A stretch of 64,000 nt of DNA, from contig JBDSKE010000251.1 in NCBI GenBank assembly GCA_039917105.1, positions 24,930-88,929 of the forward strand. The letters are read 5' to 3'. Origin of the DNA: CAIXRL01 sp039917105. Lineage in GTDB: Bacteria; Eisenbacteria; RBG-16-71-46. The notes under the pieces are model-generated. The model made no database searches and had not been told where the DNA came from. It saw only the letters and a program-made list of their open reading frames with translations. This document shows, piece after piece, positions 52,333 to 59,577 of the stretch (position 1 is its first letter; each line of letters starts with the position of its first letter). Made by a program: the position numbers and the translations under genes.

Positions 52333-54198
52333 TCAGCGGGCCCCGGCCAGGCGCATGCGCTCAACGAACACCTGAGGCGGGACGAATCCCTCGACCCGTG
52401 CTGCCGACACTTCGCCCTTGCCCGGAACCAGGAAGATCACCGTGGGGACCCCGGTGACGCCGTACTTCTGGCGTGAGCGGTCCGATTCGACGGATTTGAA
52501 CTGGGTGAGATCGACGCGATAGGCGTCGAAGCCGCCCGCCAGCGCGGCCACTCGTTTGTCCGGGAAAGTCTGCTGTTCGAGCTCGTGGCAGGGCGCGCAC
52601 CAGTTCGCCGTGAAATCAATCAATACCGGGCGCCCCTTGCCCAGGCTCTCCTCCACCGCCTTTTCGGAGAACGGCACGAACACGATGCCTCGTGAGCGCG
52701 CGGCCACGACCTGCAACACAAGCATCACCGCTGCCAGCAGCGCCAGTCCGCCACCGAAGCGCTTGAACAGCCGGAAGCCCTTGCGGTCATTCGCGCTCTT
52801 CTCCATGTAGCCCAGGTACATGCCGCCAAGCAACAGCGCCGCCGGGACCACCCAGGGCGCGACTCCCGGCGCCAGGGCGAGAGCCACATAGTTGAGCCCG
52901 ATGGTCGCCAGCAGAACGCCGAACAGTTTCTTCACCCAGACCATCCAGCCGCCGGAACGCGGCAGACTCTGGATCAGGTTCGAGAACGCCGCGAGGAACA
53001 GGTAGGGAAAGCCCAGCCCGATCGACAACGTGAACATGGTCTGCAAGCCGAATGGCACGCTGGCCTTCTGCGCGACTACCGCGAGCACACCCACCACGAC
53101 AGGGCCAACGCACGGCGCCGCGATCACGCCCACGCCCAGGCCCGACAGGAAGATGCCCAACACCGAGGTGGTGTCCGCGCCGCCCAGTCGATCCATCATC
53201 CAACCGGGAAGTTGCAGCTCGTACAGACCGAACATGGAGAGCGAAAGCGCCATGAGCAACACGCCCAGAGCCACATTGACCAGCGGATTCTGCAGCGCCG
53301 CGCCGAACAGTCCTCCCGTGAGCGCGGCCACAACGCCCAGCGCCGAATACATGACCGCGATGCCGAGCACGTAGGCGACCGCATGCAGGAGGACTTTAGG
53401 AAGCGGCTCCTTGCGGCGTGCCCCGAAGATGCTGACCGTGACGCCGAGCATGGGGAACACGCACGGGGTGAGGTTGAGCGACAACCCCAAGAGGAAAAGC
53501 AGCACGAACCACATGAAGCCGCCGCGCTGGAGCGTGTCCTGGAGTTGCTGTTGCACGGCACCCGAGCTGCCGGGAGGTGGTCCGGTCTGAAAGCCGCTAC
53601 CGCTGGGCGTGTTCGCCCCGGCAGTACCCCCGGGCGGCGCACGAGTGGTATCAGCGGCGACAGTACTGTCAGACGGCGTCAGCGCGGCGCCGCTTGAGGA
53701 GCCTCCGGTGACGGTCACCTCGACGGTGAAGTCCACCGAGGTCGGAGGAAGGCAGACCTGGTCATTGCAACCCTGGTACTCCACCGTTCCACGCAGTGTG
53801 TGCTTGCCGTTCGCCGCCCCGGCCGCGGCGGTGAGCGGCACACGCACTTCGGCTTTGTCGTCATAAACCAGGAGTGGCTGGTCTTCGATCGACAACTTGC
53901 GGCTCTTGCCGGGCGGATACGCCACTTTGCCGGGTTGCACTCCTGAAGCGGATTGCAGGGCCACCACGGTGGCGATGTTGTACTCCAGCGCTGCCGGGTT
54001 GGCGTTGATGTGCCACCCGGGCAGGATGCGCAGTGTCACCGTGGCGACGGCGCTCCCGCCCGCCGCGAGCGTGACGGGCGATGCCTTTGGTTCGACCAGC
54101 GTTTCGGCGACCGGGGTTCGAGCGCCCTGTGCGCCAAGAGGCAACGCATTCAACACCAGTGCAAGGCAGCTGCCGGCCAGGATTCCCAAACGCTTCAT
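52333..54198 (-). CDS. dsbD: Thiol:disulfide interchange protein DsbD
   Basis: A 621-residue membrane protein that carries electrons from cytoplasmic thioredoxin to periplasmic thiol proteins. All three parts are visible: an N-terminal alpha domain ('EYQGCNDQVCLPP', redox pair C-N-x-x-x-C); an eight-helix core with 'LTPCVFPMLGV' and 'IAAPCVGPVVVGV', the two membrane cysteines; and a C-terminal thioredoxin domain with 'FTANWCAPCHELEQQTF'. A Ser/Pro/Gly-rich linker joins the first two. ATG at 54198 overlaps the stop of the YyaL-like gene by one base (TGATG). Sits last in a run with a sigma and anti-sigma factor. Confidence 0.95.
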   Translation of the reverse strand: MKRLGILAGSCLALVLNALPLGAQGARTPVAETLVEPKASPVTLAAGGSAVATVTLRILPGWHINANPAALEYNIATVVALQSASGVQPGKVAYPPGKSRKLSIEDQPLLVYDDKAEVRVPLTAAAGAANGKHTLRGTVEYQGCNDQVCLPPTSVDFTVEVTVTGGSSSGAALTPSDSTVAADTTRAPPGGTAGANTPSGSGFQTGPPPGSSGAVQQQLQDTLQRGGFMWFVLLFLLGLSLNLTPCVFPMLGVTVSIFGARRKEPLPKVLLHAVAYVLGIAVMYSALGVVAALTGGLFGAALQNPLVNVALGVLLMALSLSMFGLYELQLPGWMMDRLGGADTTSVLGIFLSGLGVGVIAAPCVGPVVVGVLAVVAQKASVPFGLQTMFTLSIGLGFPYLFLAAFSNLIQSLPRSGGWMVWVKKLFGVLLATIGLNYVALALAPGVAPWVVPAALLLGGMYLGYMEKSANDRKGFRLFKRFGGGLALLAAVMLVLQVVAARSRGIVFVPFSEKAVEESLGKGRPVLIDFTANWCAPCHELEQQTFPDKRVAALAGGFDAYRVDLTQFKSVESDRSRQKYGVTGVPTVIFLVPGKGEVSAARVEGFVPPQVFVERMRLAGAR

Positions 54199-56315
54199 CA
54201 ATGCTCCTCTCCCGCCGCAGGGGCGGTGGATCGCAACTGCTGCTCGAGCGCTGCCGGATCGGTCACCGGCAATCGGCACGCCCGATCGACACAGACATAG
54301 GCCGTCGCCCGGCCGTCCAATCGCGGCAGGTGCGCCGCGAAGGGCGCCACTTGGAGCAGGCTCGCACGCGAGGCCTCGTCCACAAGCACGAGCGCGTCCG
54401 GGACCATCGCGTTCCGGGTGTAGGCCTCGAGTAATGCGCAAGTGTCCGCAGCGTCCCGTTCTCCAACGATGACCACATGACGTGGCGGGTGGACCCACAG
54501 GTCCATCGCCACCAACAAGCGTGGCATGACCCAGGCATTCCCCGCCAACCGCCGAGCGTGATACGCGAACGTGGCCTCGGCTCTCTGGGTGAGAAGGGCA
54601 TCGCCCGTGAAACCAGCCAGTCGCACCAGCACCTCGGCGGCCACAGAGTTCCCCGCCATCTCGGCGCCATCGAAACCGTCCTTCATGCGCACGAGCACAT
54701 GCGGATCGCCCGCCGGGCTCTCGAAGCATCCCCCCGAGACGTCATCCCAGAAACGCGCCAGCATGGCATTCGTGACCGAAAGTGCCCGCTCGAGCCAGCG
54801 CGGCTGCTGCGTGGCGGCGTGCAACTCGAGGCAGCCGCGGGCGTAATAGGCATGATCGTCCAGCTGGCCGGCACCAGCAGCCTCACCTAGACGCCAACGC
54901 CGCAGCAGCGCTCCCGTCGGCGCTGCGCCCCCCTCGCGCAGGTGACTCCAGACGAAATCCGCGGCCTGCTCCGCCCGCGCTGCGAGTTCGGGCCTCCCCA
55001 GCACCCGCGCGCCCTGTGCGCAGGCCGCGATCATCAGCCCGTTCCAGGCAGTCAGGACCTTGTCGTCCAGATGCGGTCGCACACGCTTGGAGCGCACTTC
55101 GAGCAATCGCGTGCGCGCCGCCTCGAGCCTTGCGGCCGCGTCCTGGGGCCGCAATCCCAGCGCGTGCGCCGTGCCCTCGAGCGTGTGCGCTTGGAACAGG
55201 ATGCTCGTGCCGTGCTCGAAGTTTCCCTGCGGGGTGATGCCGTAGCGGTGTGCGATCAGGCGAGCGTCCTCGGGGCCAAGTACGGTCTCGACTTCGCTGG
55301 GCGTCCACACATAGAAGCACCCTTCCTCGCCCTCGCTGTCCGCGTCCTCAGCAGAGAGAAACGCGCCGTCGGGCGAGGTCAGGTCGCGCGCCACATATTC
55401 GAAGATGCCACTCGCCGCCTCGGCGTAGCGCGGGTCGCCGCTGGCGCGAAAGCCATCGAGATACGCGCCTGCGATGAGCGCCTGATCGTAGAGCATCTTC
55501 TCGAAATGCGGCACGAGCCATTCGCGATCGGTTGAGTAGCGATGGAACCCACCACCCAGTTGGTCGTGGATCCCGCCCGCCAGCATGGCGTCAAGTTGGC
55601 GGAGCGCCATGGCCTGCGCGCCAGAGCGTGCGATGGGATCGCGCTGCGCACAGCGCAGCAGGAAGTCCAGGTTCACCGTGCTTGGGAACTTGGGCGCATT
55701 GCCAAAGCCGCCCTCGCTGGCGTCGTACGACTGTTCGAGCCAGTCGTGAACCTCGTCCGCGAGTTGCTCGAAGGACAGCGCCTCGCACTCGGCCTCCGCA
55801 AGCGAGTCCAGGACCTTGAGCACTTGTGCGCCGCTCGCGACGATCGCGGCCCGGTCCGTGCTCCAAGCTTCCGCCACGCGCGGCAGCAACTCGACAAGTC
55901 CCATCCGCCCGCCGCGCGAACGCGGCGGAAAATACGTGCCCCCGTGGAACGGTTCGAGTGCCGGCGTGAGGAAGACATTCAATGGCCAGCCGCCGCCCAC
56001 CCCCAGAGCCTGCATCGCACTCATGTAGAGTCGATCGACATCCGGGCGTTCTTCACGGTCCACTTTCACCGGTACGAAGTTCGCGTCGAGCAGTGCTGCC
56101 ACCTCGGCATCCTCGAACGACTCGCGCTCCATGACGTGGCACCAATGACAGGTGCTGTAACCGATCGATAAGAAGATCGGCTTGTCCTCGCTTCGCGCCT
56201 TGGCAAACGCTTCCTCGCCCCATGCATACCAGCCCACCGGGTTGTGGGCATGTTGGAGCAGGTAGGGGCTCTTCTCGTGCACGAGCCGGTTGGGGGCGTG
56301 AGGGTCCTGCGACAT
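54198..56315 (-). CDS. YyaL/DUF255 thioredoxin-fold and (alpha/alpha)6-barrel protein
   Basis: A 705-residue protein of the DUF255 (spermatogenesis-associated 20/YyaL) family. Residues 1-160 are a thioredoxin-like domain starting 'NRLVHEKSPYLLQHAHNPV', with the redox motif 'YSTCHWCHVMERESF' (C-x-x-C). 'VDREERPDVDRLYMSAMQA' and 'GGWPLNVFLTP' are family hallmarks. The rest is an alpha/alpha toroid as in glycosidases and N-acylglucosamine epimerases ('HFEKMLYDQALIAGAYLDGF', 'LTAWNGLMIAACAQGARVLG'). ATG at 56315 has AGGAGAGG upstream; a longer frame reaches 56360. The enzymatic role is unknown. Coupled to dsbD, suggesting thiol-redox work. Confidence 0.93.
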   Translation of the reverse strand: MSQDPHAPNRLVHEKSPYLLQHAHNPVGWYAWGEEAFAKARSEDKPIFLSIGYSTCHWCHVMERESFEDAEVAALLDANFVPVKVDREERPDVDRLYMSAMQALGVGGGWPLNVFLTPALEPFHGGTYFPPRSRGGRMGLVELLPRVAEAWSTDRAAIVASGAQVLKVLDSLAEAECEALSFEQLADEVHDWLEQSYDASEGGFGNAPKFPSTVNLDFLLRCAQRDPIARSGAQAMALRQLDAMLAGGIHDQLGGGFHRYSTDREWLVPHFEKMLYDQALIAGAYLDGFRASGDPRYAEAASGIFEYVARDLTSPDGAFLSAEDADSEGEEGCFYVWTPSEVETVLGPEDARLIAHRYGITPQGNFEHGTSILFQAHTLEGTAHALGLRPQDAAARLEAARTRLLEVRSKRVRPHLDDKVLTAWNGLMIAACAQGARVLGRPELAARAEQAADFVWSHLREGGAAPTGALLRRWRLGEAAGAGQLDDHAYYARGCLELHAATQQPRWLERALSVTNAMLARFWDDVSGGCFESPAGDPHVLVRMKDGFDGAEMAGNSVAAEVLVRLAGFTGDALLTQRAEATFAYHARRLAGNAWVMPRLLVAMDLWVHPPRHVVIVGERDAADTCALLEAYTRNAMVPDALVLVDEASRASLLQVAPFAAHLPRLDGRATAYVCVDRACRLPVTDPAALEQQLRSTAPAAGEEH

Positions 56316-56390
56316 GGGGGCGCCTCTCCTGTGTGGCCAGTCGGCGGTTGGCGGAAGCATTGAGAATACGCCACGCCTTCTCCGCGAGCG

Positions 56391-57008
56391 TCAGGAGGAT
56401 GTGGAAGCGTGCGCCGTTGCCAGTCTCAAGCGCGGATCCGGCGCCTCGAACAGCCGTTCGCCGGCGCGGTAAAGCGCATAGCTGGCCAAGAGCGCAAGCG
56501 GTGAAAGACACAGCGCGATGGCGAGGGCAGTGGTCCAGTCGTCGCCCCTCGCGGGCACGAATGCCTGCGCGAACGGCAACAGCCACTCATTCGCCCGCGC
56601 GATGGGGCCCGATGCGAAGGCGCGCACGGGGCCGCCCAAGCCGATCGCGCGCTCCGAGGACTGCAGCAACCATGCGCCACGCCAGGCGATCAGGGCCGCG
56701 ATGAGCATCGCCCCGGCGACACTGGGTTGCGCCGCGGCCCCCACCCACCATGGGGTGAGGTCGGGGACGAATGTGGTCCGGGGCTGTGCCTGACGCGCGC
56801 GGACGCGGGTCATCACGGCGTCGGCGAGCCCCTGGGGCGCCGAGATCCCAGCGCCCGATAGGTGACGCTCGAATGCCGACTCCAGCCTGCGGGCCGCCAT
56901 GAGTTCACGCGCGCAGTCAGTACAGTCCGCGACGTGCGCGAGCGCTTCGGGCGCGAGCGCCTCGAGATCGCCCGTATCCAGGCGCTGGATGAACTCCAGG
57001 CAGTTCAC
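56391..57008 (-). CDS. Zinc-type anti-sigma factor (zf-HC2/ZAS)
   Basis: A 205-residue membrane anti-sigma factor. The N-terminal ZAS domain has 'LAHVADCTDCARELMAARRL', the H-x3-C-x2-C zinc motif, whose cysteines in relatives respond to thiol oxidation. Two or more hydrophobic stretches follow ('SVAGAMLIAALIAWRGAWLL', 'LAIALCLSPLALLASYALY'), so it is membrane-anchored. GTG at 57008 overlaps the stop of the sigma gene by four bases, the classical arrangement. It is followed 75 bases later by YyaL and DsbD, making a redox-stress operon likely. Confidence 0.9.
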   Translation of the reverse strand: MNCLEFIQRLDTGDLEALAPEALAHVADCTDCARELMAARRLESAFERHLSGAGISAPQGLADAVMTRVRARQAQPRTTFVPDLTPWWVGAAAQPSVAGAMLIAALIAWRGAWLLQSSERAIGLGGPVRAFASGPIARANEWLLPFAQAFVPARGDDWTTALAIALCLSPLALLASYALYRAGERLFEAPDPRLRLATAHASTSS

Positions 57009-57589
57009 GTGCCCTCCCCGCCCACGGCCAGCCAGGCATCGCGAAGCACCGCTCGCGCGCGCGACAGGTGAGTTTTCACCGTGTTCTCGTTCATTCCCAG
57101 CATCGCTCCCACTTGTTCGACCGAGCGCCCCTCATAATAGAACAACGTCACGGCCAGATACTGCGCCTTCGATAAGCGTTCTTCCATGAGCCTTTGCAAC
57201 TGCTCGGCTTCGAGCACATCGCCGTACTGGACCTGCGCCTGCGGTTCTCCCATGGCATCTTGGCGTGCTTCGCGCGCGCGGCGGCGTTTCAGCGTCTCGG
57301 CCCTGTCAATCGCGCGGCGTGTCACGATCCGATGCAGCCACGTGGCAAAACTGGACTCTCCCCGGAATCCGGGCAATGCGTCCCAGACCTTCACAAATGT
57401 GTCCTGCGCCACCTCCTCGGCATCGGCCGCGGAGCGCGTGATGCGCAGCGCCAGCGCGTATGAGCGGTGCTGGTGACGCTCCACGAGTACGCGGAAGGCG
57501 GATGCATCGCCCGCCTGCGCCGAGGCGATGAGCGTCCGCTCGTCCGCTTGGCGCTTCGGGTCTTCGCAGGACGGGGGCGGATGGGCCAT
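57005..57589 (-). CDS. ECF RNA polymerase sigma factor
   Basis: A 194-residue sigma-70 factor of the extracytoplasmic-function type. Region 2 ('AFRVLVERHQHRSYALALRI', 'DAEEVAQDTFVKVWDALPGF') and the region 2.4 segment 'FATWLHRIVTRRAIDRAE' are clear; region 4 reads 'LAVTLFYYEGRSVEQVGAML' with the recognition helix 'NENTVKTHLSRARAVLRD'. The frame is open upstream to 57730; ATG at 57589 gives the usual ECF size (about 190) but has no clear ribosome-binding site. Co-translated with its anti-sigma factor. Likely target: this operon and other envelope-redox genes. Confidence 0.93.
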   Translation of the reverse strand: MAHPPPSCEDPKRQADERTLIASAQAGDASAFRVLVERHQHRSYALALRITRSAADAEEVAQDTFVKVWDALPGFRGESSFATWLHRIVTRRAIDRAETLKRRRAREARQDAMGEPQAQVQYGDVLEAEQLQRLMEERLSKAQYLAVTLFYYEGRSVEQVGAMLGMNENTVKTHLSRARAVLRDAWLAVGGEGT

Positions 57590-57599
57590 CACTTGGTTG

Positions 57600-57626
57600 G
57601 ACGGGTTCAGGGGGTCGGCGGGTTTC
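57600..57626 (-). promoter_or_regulatory. Possible ECF-type autoregulatory promoter
   Basis: Read on the minus strand, GAAAC (57626-57622) and CGTC (57603-57600) are separated by 18 bases, one longer than the usual GAAAC-N16/17-CGTC of ECF-controlled promoters, just upstream of the sigma gene. If used, the transcript would start within about six bases of the chosen ATG, giving an almost leaderless message, which fits the absence of a ribosome-binding site. Weak evidence. Confidence 0.25.
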
Positions 57627-57777
57627 ACGCAGGGCAGATTGCACCGGGGGTACCGCCGAGTGAAACCCGAAGCCGGCCCATCCCGTCCAAGCAGGCGTAC
57701 CCCGAATCCGGCGGGTTGCCCATGGCCCACCGGACCAGCCCGCTGGTGTTGCCAGAAGATTCTTTCGCGGAGGACCC

Positions 57778-58227
57778 ATGTTCAACTTCGACCCCACCGA
57801 CTTCATCCCCTTGTTCATCTTCAGCATCCCCCTGTTGGCCATCAGCGGAGGCATTGTCGCCGGCATCATCCGCATGATGCACCGCCAGCGCACCTGGGAG
57901 TTGATCCAGCGCGAGCGCATCGCCGCAATCGAACGCGGGATCGCACCCGAGGCCATCGCACAGATGCAGCATTCGATCCCGTACGACGAACGCGGGCTGT
58001 TCGTCAACCCGCGCGCAACCGCCGAGCGACTGCGTCAGAGCCTGCGGATCGGAGGGATCATCACGCTGTTCGTCGGCTTCGCCCTGGCCGTGTTCTTGAA
58101 TGGCGTCTCCGATGAAAAGCGGGTGTGGATGGTCGGTCTTCTTCCAATCGCTGCAGGGCTGGGCCTGCTCGTGAGTTCGGCGGTGGTGCGCCCCGCCTTC
58201 GAGGACGGGCCACCGCCGGCGCGGTGA
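57778..58227 (+). CDS. DUF6249-like small membrane protein
   Basis: A 149-residue inner-membrane protein. ATG at 57778 follows GGAGGA. An N-terminal helix ('LFIFSIPLLAISGGIVAGII') is followed by a charged loop ('RTWELIQRERIAAIERGIAP'), then two more helices ('RIGGIITLFVGFALAVFLNG' and 'VGLLPIAAGLGLLVSSAVV'). The 'ERxxxIERGxxPE' block between helices matches DUF6249-type proteins of unknown function. Divergent from the ECF sigma factor across 188 bases, and possibly a target or modulator of it. Confidence 0.82.
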   Translation: MFNFDPTDFIPLFIFSIPLLAISGGIVAGIIRMMHRQRTWELIQRERIAAIERGIAPEAIAQMQHSIPYDERGLFVNPRATAERLRQSLRIGGIITLFVGFALAVFLNGVSDEKRVWMVGLLPIAAGLGLLVSSAVVRPAFEDGPPPAR

Positions 58228-58246
58228 TGCACGGCCTGGAGTGGCG

Positions 58247-59131
58247 TCAGCGCACGCGATCGAACCCCGTCGCTGCTCGGCTGGCCAGCGCCACCCACAC
58301 GCCCGCGCCAATCACCATGGCCGCGCCAAGGACCTGATGCGCTTGCGGCGCGCGGTGGAACAGCGCCGACTCGAGTAGATACGTGAATACGACGCCTGAG
58401 TAACCAAGCGCTGCCAGTTGGGCCGCGGCGCCGTGCGCATACGCTCGGCCCACTGTGACCTGCCCCAAGCCGCCCGAGAGCGCGCTCAGGACCAACGGCA
58501 GATAAGCCGCTACTGGCACGGGTTTCAGGTGGGGCAGCGCGATCAACAACATGGTGATTCCCGCAGTGAGGCTCATGTGCAATGCAATCGCTTCGCTCGA
58601 TTCGCGGCCGCTGAGCCGCCGCAATCGCAGGATTGCGAGCGCGTAGCTCACCGCCCCGAGCAGCACGAGGAGCGCGGTGGGGTTCCAGGCGAAGCCCGCT
58701 TTGAGAAGCGTGGCGACGCCTGCGAATCCCAGGGCGACTCCACCCCAGACTGCCCCCGGGACGCGCTCTCCCAACAAGGGCGCGCTCAGTACCGCGACCC
58801 ACAGGGGCGTTGTCGAATACAACGTGGTTGCATCCCCCACCGAGATGCCCTTGGTGCCAAGCGCGTGGAACAAACAGAGCGCACCACCGGTGCCGAACAG
58901 TGACCGTAGCCACGCATTCCTGGCATCGCGCACTTGGAGCGACACGCCTTGCATCCGTGCAGCGACCACTGCGACGAGCGCACCTCCCAGAAAGCGCGCG
59001 GCGGCGATCTCGGCCCAGTGCAGTTCTCCCGCCCCTGCGCGCGTGGCGATCCGCATGACGGCATAGCAGGCTTCGGAAATCAGCAACCACGCGATGCCCT
59101 GACGCAGAGCCTCGCGTGACGCACGGCTCAC
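58247..59131 (-). CDS. EamA/DMT-family transporter
   Basis: A 294-residue ten-helix membrane protein of the drug/metabolite transporter superfamily (two EamA repeats). The first repeat starts 'GIAWLLISEACYAVMRIATR', with 'STTPLWVAVLSAPLLGERVP' at its end; the second ends 'GYSGVVFTYLLESALFHRAP', followed by 'QVLGAAMVIGAGVWVAL', the usual 'G..LI..G' last helix. Substrate unknown (amino acids, nucleosides or drugs in relatives). GTG at 59131 overlaps the stop of the SbcC-like C-terminal frame by four bases, so it belongs to the SbcD/SbcC-like transcription unit. Confidence 0.9.
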   Translation of the reverse strand: MSRASREALRQGIAWLLISEACYAVMRIATRAGAGELHWAEIAAARFLGGALVAVVAARMQGVSLQVRDARNAWLRSLFGTGGALCLFHALGTKGISVGDATTLYSTTPLWVAVLSAPLLGERVPGAVWGGVALGFAGVATLLKAGFAWNPTALLVLLGAVSYALAILRLRRLSGRESSEAIALHMSLTAGITMLLIALPHLKPVPVAAYLPLVLSALSGGLGQVTVGRAYAHGAAAQLAALGYSGVVFTYLLESALFHRAPQAHQVLGAAMVIGAGVWVALASRAATGFDRVR

Positions 59132-59577
59132 GTGCGCGTTGCCGCCACCGGATGCAACTCCACCCATTGCACGTGTTCGCGGAACAGCTCAGGGTCCAGA
59201 CGACGCAGATCCTCGTGACGCCCGCGATGACACGTCACGATGACCACTTGGTGGCCGGAGCCGACGCCCTCGACCAACGCGCGCATGCCCAGTCGGAGCC
59301 GCGTATCGTCGCTCGTCGCGAACACGTCATCGAGCAACAGCGGCAACGGAGCCCTGCCCCGCGATAAGTACTCGCTGACGGCAAGGCGCACCGCCAGGTA
59401 CATCAGGTCGCGCGCGCCGGTCGAGAGTTGCAGGTGCGCTTTGCCGCGCGAAACCGGGGTGCCGTCCGGGAACTGCACGACGAAATCGAGGTCCTCACCG
59501 AAGCGCACCTGATTCACCTGCGCCCCGAAACTTTTCAGGATCTCGACGACGCGATCATTCAGGAAGTCGGCCCAGCG
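59128..59577 (-). pseudogene. C-terminal ATPase lobe of the SbcC/YhaN-like protein, cut off by an in-frame TAG
   Basis: This continues in the same frame directly after the TAG at 59580-59578 of the preceding entry. It starts 'RWADFLNDRVVEILKSFG' and carries the ABC signature 'LQLSTGARDLMYLA', Walker B 'LPLLLDDVFATSDD' and 'VVIVTCHRGRHEDLR'. These 149 residues cannot form an ATPase alone. A GTG at 59517 could restart translation of the last 129 residues, but there is no ribosome-binding site that I can see. Options: a true nonsense mutation, a read error (for example CAG read as TAG), low-level readthrough, or a split protein assembled from two chains. The frame itself shows no decay. Confidence 0.7.
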
